A stretch of 64,000 nucleotides of DNA from Gibbula magus. Taxonomy: Eukaryota > Mollusca > Gastropoda > Trochida > Trochidae. The stretch lies in the NCBI GenBank assembly GCA_936450465.1, contig OW388290.1:22185457-22249456 (forward strand), written 5' to 3'. Position numbers and translations under genes: made by a program. Position 1 is the stretch's first letter; every line of letters starts with the position of its first letter. The notes under the pieces were generated by a model. The model searched no databases. It saw nothing but the letters and a program-made list of their open reading frames with translations, and was not told the DNA's origin. Positions 12,769 to 22,984 of this stretch are shown here, piece by piece.

Positions 12769-13165
12769 AGCTCCGACTTAGTCGGAGCTTTCAGTTTTTG
12801 CGCAGTTTCTGTGGCCGTCGCCGCGTTTTGTATTGGCTATAATTTTTCCCTAGAAGGTTTAGTGAGAACTCATATACATAACAAATAACTTCTTACTTAT
12901 ACCTCTGGGGAATTTTTTTGACATGATCACATTCAAGGTCAAGGTCACGAGTTCTTAAAATCCTAAAATAATCCTTGTAAACACGATAACTTGAACAATA
13001 TTTGTGCTATCAGGCTCTTCTTTGGTGTATATCAACTATGGAGAAGTCCAAGATTTGAAAATGTTTCACTAACATCCGTCAAAGGACAAGGTCATGATAT
13101 GATAACCAGTTCTGAAATCACTAAGTAACCTTTTCCCATGAAGATATTAACACCTCATATAGATA
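12769..13165 (+). repeat. R1 dispersed repeat, left part of interrupted copy
   Basis: It opens with a palindrome (AGCTCCGAC...GTCGGAGCT), then TTTTTGCGCAGTTTC, TTTTGTATTGGCTATAA, CTAGAAGGTTT and AAGGTCAAGGTCACGAG. The same order occurs in the uninterrupted copy at 45226-46410. The copy stops at the 14-bp duplication before the 13166-15005 insertion and resumes at 15020. It has no coding content. Confidence 0.8.
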
Positions 13166-13356
13166 AATTTAACCATGATCTTGTGGACATATCAGGGCCC
13201 GTTACTACCTTTAAAACACATAGTGTACACAAACACCCGTGTTCAAATGCCTTACCCTTTGTTCAGCATACCTATGTGACGTGACGTGACGTCACTTACT
13301 TATGTAGACATATTGCTACATTGTGACGTCATAATCACCTCACTCTAAGGGCCGCC

Positions 13357-14096
13357 ATGCCGCGCGCTAAGCAGCACATAATATGTAAAACGTGTGGAGC
13401 CCGGCTTTCCCGCCGGGACAGCCTTAAAAGACACAATAGTGTTAATCACGGACACACTATTTTCTGTTGCAAACTTTGCGACAGCACTTACAAAAGAAGC
13501 GATGATGCGAGGAGGCATGTCAAAACCAAACACATAGGTATTACAGACATCAATAATACCATTGACTTACGCCTCAAACCCACAAGTATGGAGAACAGCT
13601 CCATCCCGGGACCATCTTCAACACCACCGCTGATACAATTCAACAGTGAGATTGTGGTACGACCACCCGCCAGCCACACCCGTCATCAAACTTTATAATT
13701 CCTAAAGTTATAAAAATTAACTTTAACTGTGAACCTCCAGTTTCGCTACTAAAACTCCGTGAGGTTCCACCCACGAAGACAATCGCCTCATCATCCGCAG
13801 CCTCTCCTACACCAGTAACACCGGTAGGACGCCCTCTGTCACAAACCACTTTGGGACATGGCAGATGTCCATATGTTATTATGCATGGACAGGTCCCAGT
13901 TCCACCATTAAGCAACTGGGACCACTGCATAGATCATTCTGATCTAATCACAGAGGCCTGGGAGGTCCTCCCCAGCTTTAATAAGCACAATGTGCCTGCT
14001 AAGATCCCTATCCAGAAGGTGTACGCCTATACACCCAAGGAAGACAACCCCCTCACCCTTGCCATGAGGGCCACACTGGATGTTCAAGTACTATAG
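13357..14096 (+). pseudogene. Two-C2H2-finger protein frame with one frameshift
   Basis: The first frame, 13357-13698, starts MPRAKQHI and holds two C2H2 fingers in its first 55 residues: CKTCGARLSRRDSLKRHNSVNH and CKLCDSTYKRSDDARRHVKTKH. A Ser/Pro/Thr-rich linker follows. A second frame is open from 13650 to the TAG at 14094-14096 and reads as its continuation: basic and Pro-rich, then GHGRCPYVIMHGQVPVPP, a Trp-containing stretch and KVYAYTPKED. The overlap at 13650-13698 suggests a single indel, either a real mutation or a sequence error. Joined, it would be about 245 residues. The fingers predict nucleic-acid binding; I cannot name the family and do not recognise the C-terminal half. It lies inside the 13166-15005 insertion and so is probably element-encoded. 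Confidence 0.6.
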
Positions 14097-14722
14097 TAAC
14101 TTTTCATTAACATAATGAATAAGTATGTTCCAAGTAAACTCTCCTTACTTTTTTTAATAGAATATAAAGTCATATATTCTTCTTTCAACACCATTTGTGT
14201 TCCTTCATATTTGCTATGACGCAAATTAAACATATACTCTTTTACACTATATGTTCACATGTCTTCATTCGTGAGCCTTTATCAAACTACTTTAGAATGA
14301 TAAGGGCCCCCGAGCCTACATTCCCCTAGGGTTTATAGGCAAAACCTACGAAGTTAAGTTCATTTTGAACAGTACTTACGTACCCTAATGTTGAGCAATT
14401 TGTTGTAAACAAATCGTTTATCTCTACTCACTACACCTTCAAAACTATTCAAACTTCATGTTTAGTTTTCCTATTTTCAGTTTCAAAAGATAACAAAACT
14501 CGTTCTTCTTCTACAGCTGCCCATCTGAGAAGGATAAAAAAAACTTTATTTCTTCAAAACTGCATATGGTCAAATACCTGAAACATATGAAATATATGAC
14601 ATTATATATATTACAATAACTAACAAAAGACATACACTTTACCTGGTCACACATAATCTCCCAAGTTGTAAATTCTTAACTACAATCTGAGTTTGAATTT
14701 TTCGGGAAATTTTGAGTTATAC

Positions 14723-14884
14723 CACCGGAAATACCGGAAGTTACACCGGAACCGGAAGTCCCACCGGAAGTTATCACCGAAAATTTTCGGCAAATCCCAC
14801 CGGATCCGGAAGTCCCACAGGCATACCACCGGAAGTTACACCACCGGGACCATAGGTCACGTGACCACACCTAAGAGTATATAA
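14723..14884 (+). promoter_or_regulatory. ETS-type motif cluster, E-box palindrome and TATA box
   Basis: Seven CCGGAA cores, five of them extended to CCGGAAGT, the consensus of GABP/ETS factors, occur within 14723-14846. The palindrome GGTCACGTGACC with a central CACGTG is at 14855-14866, and GTATATAAGG at 14877-14886. Spacing predicts a start site near 14905-14912, on the hammerhead-like core. The arrangement resembles a polymerase II core promoter or an LTR-like regulatory end. Activity is inferred. Confidence 0.55.
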
Positions 14885-14897
14885 GGAGAGCCAAAAC

Positions 14898-14960
14898 CGA
14901 TGCTTAGTCAGAGTCTGATGAGTCTTACAATAAGACGAAACTAGTTTCTCAAAGCAATCG
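14898..14960 (+). ncRNA. Hammerhead-ribozyme-like motif
   Basis: CTGATGA at 14915-14921 is followed by a perfect hairpin (GTCTT...AAGAC, 14922-14936) and then GAAA at 14937-14940. These are the conserved core and stem II of a hammerhead ribozyme in exact order. GTC at 14907-14909 would be the cleavage triplet. TTAGT before it pairs with ACTAG after GAA, with one G-U pair, as stem III. An outer CGATGCT/AGCAATCG pairing with one bulge extends that stem across an internal loop. This is a type III layout. The weak point is stem I, only AGAGT (14910-14914), giving one pair and a 3-base loop. It may be a degenerate or permuted copy, and catalysis is unproven. Confidence 0.5.
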
Positions 14961-15019
14961 AATCCAATTGCCCCTCAACAGTTGCTAGGGTCACCCCACC
15001 CTTAAACCTCATATAGATA

Positions 15020-15568
15020 GCTTCTTTCTTATAAACCTGGTGAATGATTTTGACATGTTCCCATTCAAGGTCAAGAGTTCTGAAATCACCTCACAATCCT
15101 TGTAAACATGTTAACTTTAAACTTTTTTGTGTGCTATCAGGCTCTTATTTGGTATATATGAACTATGGAGAAAGACCAAAATTTGAAAAGGTTTTCGCTA
15201 AAATCTGTCAAAGGTCAAGGTCACAACTTAAACATGCTTTTGTGAATATGCTGTATTTTAACTATGAACACTTCGAGTCATTGCATATACACAATGAAAA
15301 GTGATCTTTGATGATGTGAACTTGAAGGTCAAGGTCATGAGATACTGGTTAAGGCCACGTTAATCCTTTGATCAAAGTTTGAAATAAGAAATGGGTTTTA
15401 AGAACAAACTTGTGAAAAGTGACCCCAGTGATGATTGGTAATAACTCGAATAATGAACAAGTTTTTGTTAAAAAGAATTGCCATTTTATTGATGCTGGCG
15501 GAATAGGGAAAGCACCTAAGTTTCGGAGCTTCTCTGCTTTATGCGGTGTTCCGCAAACGCTCATCTAG
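15020..15568 (+). repeat. R1 dispersed repeat, right part of interrupted copy
   Basis: It continues the R1 order seen at 45800-46410: AGCTTCTTTCTTATA, AAGGTCAAGAG, CTATGGAGAAAGACC, GTCAAAGGTCAAGGTCAC, AGTGACCCCAG, then CCATTTTATTGATGC, GTTTCGGAGCT and CCGCAAACGCTC, ending CTAG at 15568. The 86- and 71-codon frames inside it are spurious. Confidence 0.8.
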
Positions 15569-15640
15569 TTTCTTTACAGTTTTTATTCTTTGTTACTTTC
15601 TTTTATACTTTTAATGTTGATGAAGTGTTACAAATTCTGT

Positions 15641-15780
15641 AACCAGGGGCTAAAAAATGTTAATTAAATGTCAAGTGAATTATATCTTCTTTTAAACAGT
15701 AACTATGTTTACAGATCAATTAATGCAAAACAATCAAAACAAGTTACCATTAAATTTGTAATTCTTTTTAACCCCTGGTT
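15641..15780. mobile_element. Small inverted-repeat element (MITE-like), 140 bp
   Basis: The left end reads AACCAGGGGCTAAAAAATG and the right end, reversed, AACCAGGGGTTAAAAAGAAT, with further partial match inward. The interior is AT-rich and non-coding. No target duplication is clear, so the family is unknown. Confidence 0.5.
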
Positions 15781-16285
15781 GCACAATACACCAATCCAAA
15801 ACTTCGCGCATGCGTAATTTCAGCCAATCAGAGCGGCGAGATTACCACGCGGCTTTGTCAATTTTACTTCCGGGGACAAACAAACCGATTTGGCGATAGT
15901 TAGGTGGTTGCAGATTTCAAAACATCTTGACGTTCCTTTTAACTTTAATGTATTTATTTCACGACATGGTGGTTTCTTATTATGTAAGGATTAAATTTTT
16001 GCCGTTTTGAATCGCTGACAACGTGGGAAACACTCATCATCCGATAAAAAAAACACTATAGCGTGTCTGACGTCTGCTCTTACTCTTAGGTGAGAATTTG
16101 CACGAATTTTACAGTTTTCAAATCTCCGATATATAAATTTAGCAAGATGACAGTTCAAACAATGTTTTGATTATAGATATTTAGGACCTCAATATTTAAA
16201 AACAATCTTATTTCGAAGTTTGCTTAGATTCTTACATAAACTATAACACTTTACATTTTGGCATTTTTTTAAAAATCTGCAACCA
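15781..16285. other. Non-coding stretch, possible GC-rich promoter-like block
   Basis: 15795-15870 is GC-richer and contains CCAATCAGAGCGGCGAG, an inverted-CCAAT-like context, and ACTTCCGGGG. No reading frame follows that I can support. Confidence 0.3.
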
Positions 16286-16440
16286 AGTAAACCCAGCAGG
16301 CACAAGACGTCTATTAGACGTCTAGATGAGGTCTATATCTGGTTTAGACGTATAACAACGTCTTTTAGACGTTGATTCAACGTAGCCATTTCGACGTTTA
16401 ATCCTAGATGTCAATTCAACGTCTAATAGACGTCTAAAGT
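16286..16440. repeat. GACGTC-rich repeat, short copy
   Basis: It starts CCCAGCAGGCACAAGACGTC and consists of imperfect AGACGTCTA/TAGACGTCT palindromic units. The same units and the same bounding motif (reversed) appear at 26010-26491. It has no coding content. Confidence 0.65.
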
Positions 16441-18549
16441 TCGACCAGCACATTTTCACATTTTGTGATGTGTTATTGTGTATTTCAGCTTGAAGTGTTG
16501 TTTTCTTCAATGTGTGTGTATAAGGTGACCTTTCTATTATTAATTGAGTAAAATTTAAAAAAGGTATGTTGTTTTTAATGCTTTTCCAATATATTTTGTA
16601 GATTTGAAAAAATAATTTATATTACATATAGTTTAAACTTTGAATAAACATTGACATTATGTAAAAAGCATGCTCAAAGTATTAATGTATTCTTTTAAAA
16701 ATATGTAAAAGTAATGATTTATTCTTTTAAAAAAATATGAAAATATTCCCTTTTTGAAGGGATTTGAACTCTATCCGGTTCGATAATCGTATGTGTAGTG
16801 CAGTTGTTATTCCTACACCTCTAGATGTCGCTGCGTATGTTCACGCATGCGCTGTAAATCACAACTTGCGTCGTCTGCAATGAAACGAGTGCTGTCAAAA
16901 TCATTGAACCGGATGGCAAACGTCGAACAAACTGGTCAACATCTCTCATCGAGGAGGAAAAAAAGCCCCAGGATCGTCTGTTAGTAAAGTTCAAAGGATA
17001 TGAAACAGCCCTGATGAGAGGAGATTGTCCGTGTGACGCTGTGTTCTCGACAACATTTACCGGTATGTAGACCGTTAGTAAAATTGGCGTAGCGTTGTGT
17101 ACATCGATTCTATATAAAACAAAATCAAAACATAGATGTTGCCCTATGAAATACAAGACTCAGCCTAATGTAGTAAATAATAAAATGCCACTTATCGAAA
17201 TAACGGCCTGCATGCCTGCCAGAGACAGTCTACTTTTCTGTCGGACTGCCTTGAATTTTTCCTCCCCAGTCCGACTGTCTGACAGTCCTCAAACAAGATA
17301 CAACTTTATTTTGAATATTACCATCCATGTCTTCGAGATGTTCCAATAAACCCCTCCAACTTCGAAAGATACCGAGAAATATTCAAAGTGTGCATCATGA
17401 CTAGTAAATCGTGTGTTCAGTTACACTGTGGTAAAAAAAATATAATTTGACAATGGCAGTTTACAATAATTACAGTCACATTGTTGGCAATCACTTTTGA
17501 AAGATACTTCACACACAATTATATTAATTCCTCTTAAAAATTGTCATTCATATATATTTAAGAATGACCTGCATTTAAATAATTACATTGAAAACTGGCA
17601 TGGGATTTTCCGATCTATTTTTAGAGTTTGAGCTTACCTAATATTTCAACAAAGTTCAATCAAAGGCAATATCCCTTTGTAATGACAATATTTGTTACTA
17701 ATAGATAATATGAAAATCAATAAATAAATAAGATAAATTCGGCTTAATAGATAAAACAGAAACAATAACACAGCATGATAGTTACGGCAAATGTTCTTGC
17801 TTCATGAAAGTGTCGGCCTATTTGTTCATGGGGGAAAGAGGGAGGGGGGCAACTTTGAGAAGGAGAGTAAACCATCTTCACAGAACATTTGTTTATATAT
17901 TTATAATAGTTTTCGTTTTGGATACTTTGAAAACAAAACAATAGATAAACTATGATTATAGTTTTACATTTTCAATATTACATCAAAAGTTAGTTGGCAC
18001 TATATAATATATATTACTGTACCCCTTTTACTATAATAGATTGTTCCAACACAGATTTCATGGAATTCAGTAAACAAATGATTGAAATCTCCTGTCTCAG
18101 CTTGAAGATCGACACAGTTAGGAATTATTTTAATTTAGATTCAATTCAAATGAATTTGCTTATGTCACACAGTCACATAATTGTTTAAACTAATTAAAAT
18201 CCTGAAATGCACAAAACAGTATGTATAAGTGATATGTATACAGTATAAGGAATTAATGATAAAATTTACATGATTGAATTTGAAATTCATAAACTTATAT
18301 TCAAGAATGTTTTCATTCAACTTTCACACTGTGTTGATTATTGCCATCAGACTTTTGAAATTTACATTTAAGGCTTTTGAACATTTATTGTCAGATCATA
18401 AGTTTGAAATATTTACAATTATTATATAATAATGTTGAAGGTAATATATTTAAAATCTGCAGATAACTGAATTATAATTTAAGAATATTTAATCACCAAG
18501 AATGGTCATTTTGCATTAATCTTGATGTCAAGATGTAGACTTAGTAACA
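16441..18549. other. Non-coding stretch, nothing firm
   Basis: Short frames at 16821-17349 overlap on both strands and lack domains. The block at 16860-17065 is GC-richer and could hold an exon (ATGAAACGAGTGCTG at 16880), but it closes after about 34 codons. The rest is AT-rich. Confidence 0.4.
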
Positions 18550-18626
18550 ATTGACCCCTCCGCACAGAGCACGTAGCCACGCCCCCTCTTACGTCATGAT
18601 ACCGCCGTCACTTCCTTAGACAAACA

Positions 18627-20193
18627 TTGGACAAAATGGCGGCAGATTCAACGCGTCAAGCAGCGAAACTGACAGATCTTCCGGCCAATTTCTCCGTCAT
18701 ATTTCTAAATAACATCACTATTTCAATCAAAAGTAAACAGAAAGGGTTCAAGTACTTCAGTAAAGTTTTTTTCATTCCGTGTCAATGTGCATGGGTAATT
18801 GTATTTCTGTTAGTCCGAGCTGCTAGGCCTACTACCGAAGTCGGCAAAAGAAGGAAATGCTCACTCATTACATCTGGACGTCAACCTATCAAGATATCAT
18901 ATGCACACTGTAATTGTCAAGCAGGGTGAGTATTTCTATGATGTGTTTTAATGTGATGGCCAGAAATATATTCAAATCTAATGCAGTAATTACGTATTTA
19001 CCTAGGCCTACAAAGGTCTGCATTGATGGTATTCGCATAGCCCACTGCAGATTTTGGCCTTATCATTTCAACAATAATTTCATAATTTGTTTTTCGGTAA
19101 AATTCATTATAATTCACGAATAAACAAGATTGTATTAATAATTTCAGGTAGAAAAACGTAGTCCCTGAGTCCCTATTAATTTTATTTGGATTTCCACAAA
19201 ATATTTCCTTTAACAAATAACTGATTTGGTTTGTCCCATTACATAGAAATATCTTGATTAATCAAATCATTATTTCAGCCAAGAAATATATATATTTATG
19301 TAACATAAAACATGTAATTCCAAAATTCATTCATTACAAAGTATAATTAGGAATTATTTCTGCTAATTAAATAAGAAATAATGAAATTGAAAAATTCCAA
19401 AATAAATGAAAATCACTCATCCCACTATTGAGCAACTAACAATGATTTTATTTTAAAGCACATATCCTTCAGCTGTTTATATACCTCCTCATTTTAACCA
19501 TATGTATTGCACTTTTGCACTCAATATACATTTGCCTTGTAACCTATGGGAACAAATAAATAAAATAAAATAAAATTATTCGGATGATTTTAAGAAAACT
19601 GAAGCTAAACTAGGCCTTCTGAACGAACTTAATCCAGTTTAAAATGGTTATCTGTGGGATTGACAATGTTGTAGTAAGCTGGTAGAGTTGAAATTATTCA
19701 TGCTTCAGGTATTGGCCCAGCATATTGTTAAAAATCCTGATAATATACATACAGACCTCAAAATACTAATCAACTGGAAGCATTTGTTTCCTGTAATTTA
19801 AAGTTGAGCACACATGCTGATTATATAATTTGAAAGTCTCAATTCATAAGTTCTCCTTGCAATTCTTTTTTTGTTCCTAAACATATGTAAGGAGCTTGTT
19901 CACTCCTAGACTAAACTGTTTACTTGGGTCTTTGAGGCCAGTAATATATTCTGATCATATATTGTCTATCTTTAACAGCGTTGTTGGATCTTGTTCCCAC
20001 ATAGTTGGCCTGACCATCGCCTTATAACAGTGTCAGCTGATGCACTACCTGAACAATGGAGCGTGCCCAGAGATAGAGCCGGACGATGTCCGAGCCGGTC
20101 GATGTCCGAGCCGGTCGATGTCCCTCATCTCATCTTCGTAAACCAAAAACCAGACCGAAAGAAAAGGCTAATACAGAACACTCACAGATTGCA
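18627..20193 (+). pseudogene. SWIM zinc-finger gene fragment (YqaJ-partner type), frameshifted
   Basis: Exon 1, 18627-18925, starts ATG directly after the left inverted-repeat block and ends at a GTGAGT donor. Exon 2, 19979-20193, follows TTTAACAG. The phases join to give CNCQAGVVGSCSHIVGL, a SWIM zinc finger (CxC...CxH). An in-frame TAA follows almost at once (TIAL then stop). The sequence downstream is coding-like in another frame (SADALPEQWSVPRDRAG), so at least one indel is present. A 15-base unit, GATGTCCGAGCCGGT, is repeated around 20085-20120 and adds frame damage. SWIM fingers bind nucleic acid or protein and, in this transposon-linked family, precede a YqaJ exonuclease domain; that domain is not found here. 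The first 60 residues of exon 1 are unrecognised and may include a retained intron. Confidence 0.55.
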
Positions 20194-20500
20194 GGTATTT
20201 GTCATTTATTAAAAATTGTATTACGATTTTGTACAATTTACCTTGTCATAAACTTAAAATAGGGCTTTTGCCAAATACAATAGACACAAGTAACACAACA
20301 GAGTAAATAGGAGAATATTTGAACAAAGTTTTTGACAATGATACACTGAAGCACAGTGCATTATGATCAGCTTACACCTGATAGCTGCCACAAGGAAAAG
20401 TTTTTAAGCATCAACAAAATATATTCAAAACATTTGAAAAGCAAAAAGCCAAATCTTGCTGGTCAATATTGTTTTTCAATCTATAGAGAGTAAAAAATAC

Positions 20501-22610
20501 CTGTTTATTTCCTGTATAACACAATGGTTCATTTTGATATCCTGTATAATTATGGAACAGGTTTTCTTGTTCTAAATTGGAGTCAATATTGAAAGTGTCA
20601 GTTTTCATTTTCTTGAGATGTTCACATTCAACTTTGTCCAGAGTGTCCTTGGCTAGTTCCCTCTTGATCATCTAATTTTCAGCAAAAAGACCCATTGAAT
20701 CCATTGGCTCCACCCCTGAAATAAATCAATAACAAGAAAGTGATAGTGTTACCATTGCATATTATGTTTAGTACTTTCATTATGACAAAAATTATTTTAT
20801 TCTTCCAGGCAAAATTCTTCGAACCATGTGAAGTCCACCCAGTTTTCACCCCTGACAAGTGATCAGTCCACCACTGCGACAAGTATTACACAAGTGCAGT
20901 GTGAAGCAATAGAGGAAAAGAGCAGAGGTCAAGCTAATAAGTCTGTTATTGAGTGCCTTGCCCAAGGACACAACAAAGTATAGATGGAAATTACATACCC
21001 ATATAGTGATAGGGATATATACATAAATGAACCTTTTATATCACCACAATTTTGTTTCAAAGAATGATGGGGTTTTCTTTATTATTGAGAACTAATTCCT
21101 AGGTAGTAATAGTAATACTAATAGTGAATATATTTCATAACTTACAGTTTGCAGTAGTTTGAGAGTCACAGGAGGGGTTTGTCCCATCTTCTGTTGCCTC
21201 TTCTTCCTCAGGCTTCATTGTCATGTCATCACTAGAACATAAAAGAAATATGAATTTCATTATACTAAATTGATCTAAATTGAGGGGATAAACAATAGTT
21301 ATCAGAGATAAGTCACAAAATGTTGCATTCATCATGACAGGCATGTAGGTATTGCAAGATATAATATATATAGTTTGTTATTTGAAAACTGTAAAATAAC
21401 TATTGTCAGATAAGAAATGTAACAATTAATAGTATTGCCATTGTTTTTATTTTAGGGATATTCATAATAAATTATTAGGGGATGGTTTAAGTTGTTTTGT
21501 TTCAAAAATATTGTTTAACACTTAATCTGTAGTGATCGTTTCATGAATGACCTTTTTGTACTGAATAAATATCTGTTGACTTCAAATATTTGTCTGTGTT
21601 TTTATATATGCAGAGCTCCAGAGAATATATACTGGCCTAATATCAAGACTATCAGCAATTGCTGTAGACTTGCAAAAGTTGGATATGCCTAGGCCAGCTT
21701 TGTTAATTTTTAAATCTTCATTAACAGTTGGATATGAACTTTAAGATGTGTTATTAGGTGTGAATAGATAAAAAATAGAATCAAATTCAAACTAACACAG
21801 GTTTTTTTTACACCAAGTAGGCTGGAAACAAAACTGCAGATGCAAGGTAATTTATATCTGACATAGATGGTTAGATATATCAATATTTGCTTTTGGGGAA
21901 GGGGCTTACAATTTATGATGAGAAAAATGAGGTTAACTAACCTTTGTGCAATAATTTCCACAGGATGCATGAACTCCCTCATCATGGGGGCCTTGCAGTT
22001 GCTGAATATATCTGAAAATATCATTCGTATGTGCATAAAACAATGACAAAATAAATTCATGATATTATCAGCTAACGAAGATATAAAAAATTGTATGTAG
22101 CCTCGGGGTAGAATCTAAGCTTATATATATATAGACATAGAAAATAGACAACTTGAAAATTTATTTATTTTATTTGTCATGTAGATAGTATGGGTTAAAA
22201 ATCATATGGAAACTGAACACGTCATGTTTTAGTAAACGAGCAGTTTGACAGATATCAAAACAAGCCACGCCTACTGTATCATGTAGGCTGTTGCTATTTA
22301 TAACCGGGATGACCGATACCGTGATAACAGACATGTCTCGTCAGAAATGTTAATTGTTTCGTTGCAAGTCGACAATAATGTTAATAAAATCAATAATTTT
22401 CTTCTGTAATTAAAAATATTACCTTAGTACAGATTATATCTGTTGCTTTAATAACGGATGCATTCAGTTGACTGTCAGTGTGGTCCATCGTAGACACTTT
22501 TCTCGGTTGGTTTTTGGCTCAGGGAAGTGAATGAACTTGATGTCACCTTCCATCCGCTCTTGATATCGGTCGTCTGTCTTACACCGGCCATGACTGCAAC
22601 GTTTTACCAT
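20501..22610 (-). pseudogene. THAP-domain transposase gene fragment, frameshifted
   Basis: Exon 1 (22610 to 22423) starts MVKRCSHGRC and contains FIHFPEPKTNREKCLRW, the first part of a C2CH THAP finger. A 1-base-type shift follows, because TDSQLNASVIKATDIICTK, the expected second part, is in a different frame. Further exons are 22009-21941, 21231-21146 (acidic, MKPEEEEATEDG) and 20671-20501. The last contains NLFHNYTGYQ, resembling the (F)YTG block that opens the helix-turn-helix/DDE_Tnp_4 region of THAP transposases. Splice signals are present at each edge, and exons 2 and 3 agree in phase; others do not. The catalytic region is missing. THAP domains bind DNA, here presumably the element's own ends. 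The gene converges on the SWIM gene of the same element. Confidence 0.5.
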
Positions 22611-22835
22611 GCTTTACGACAAATGACACACGGCAGTCAAATCCTTCGCTCAGACAAGTTTGTCTAAGGAAGTGATTTCCCGCGATAATGTGCGCGCGCA
22701 ACTATGACGTGTAGCATGATGATTGGTCTACTCGATCATGTGACCATTTCTTGCGGAGGGGTCAATTAAAAAGGTATGTTTAGAGTTGAAAATATGTTGA
22801 ATTTCAATAGAGGAAGACAACCTGAAACAGGGATT

Positions 22836-22984
22836 GGGTAGGGGCCATGGGCCCTTTTGCACATTGGATGACAAAATGGCCTATTGAAATTTTTTCTGTT
22901 GCTATAAAGGGGAATTGCCCATTTAAAATTTTGAAAATGAATAAAAGCCCTATGAATGGCCCATTGTCAAAGGTGCCTCCCTGC
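22836..22984. mobile_element. MITE-like repeat, copy 1 (inverted relative to 39092)
   Basis: The order of blocks is the reverse complement of 39092-39267: CAGGGATTGGG, GGGCCATGGGCCC, TTTGCACATTGG, then AATGGCCCATTGTCAAAGGTG and CCCTGCTG. Outer ends are poorly preserved here. It is non-coding. Confidence 0.6.

Larger units (their letters stand above)
13166..15005 (+). mobile_element. 1.84-kb insertion with 14-bp TSD, zinc-finger frame and hammerhead-like core
   Basis: This segment splits R1. A perfect 14-bp duplication, ACCTCATATAGATA, flanks it at 13152-13165 and 15006-15019, and the intact R1 copy near 45800 shows the empty site. In order it holds a two-zinc-finger reading frame (13357-14096), about 600 bp of AT-rich non-coding sequence, a CCGGAAGT cluster (14723-14846), a GGTCACGTGACC palindrome, a TATA box at 14878-14884 and a hammerhead-like motif at 14898-14960. 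There are no terminal inverted repeats, no direct LTR pair and no poly(A) tail. A long, perfect target duplication points to target-primed reverse transcription, as in LINEs and Penelope-like elements; the latter are known to carry hammerhead ribozymes. The class is unresolved, and no reverse transcriptase is present. Confidence 0.7.
18552..22764. mobile_element. ISL2EU-like DNA transposon with converging SWIM and THAP genes
   Basis: The ends are TGACCCCTCCGCA (18552-18564) and its reverse complement (22752-22764), each flanked by AT (18550-18551, 22765-22766). A second matching block, TCACTTCCTTAGACAAAC, lies at 18608-18625 and inverted at 22658-22675, so each repeat has two conserved blocks with a diverged spacer. 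A plus-strand SWIM gene begins two bases after the left inner block, and a minus-strand THAP gene begins about 48 bases inside the right one. From family knowledge, ISL2EU elements combine a THAP/DDE transposase gene with a YqaJ-nuclease gene and duplicate 2 bp. Neither the DDE core nor the YqaJ core is present, so the 4.2-kb copy looks internally deleted and dead. Ends are visible; the class is inferred. Confidence 0.55.

Noticed and set aside
13196..15005. LTR retrotransposon with the 14.7-15.0 kb region as a 3' LTR
   Set aside because: No matching direct repeat at the left end, no primer-binding site, and a 14-bp duplication is too long for LTR integration.
17011..17040. Second CTGATGAG string as another hammerhead
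   Set aside because: No stem II hairpin and no GAAA at the required distance.
18551..22768. P-element interpretation of the THAP-bearing transposon
   Set aside because: P elements make 8-bp duplications; the flanks share only AT, and a SWIM gene is not part of P elements.
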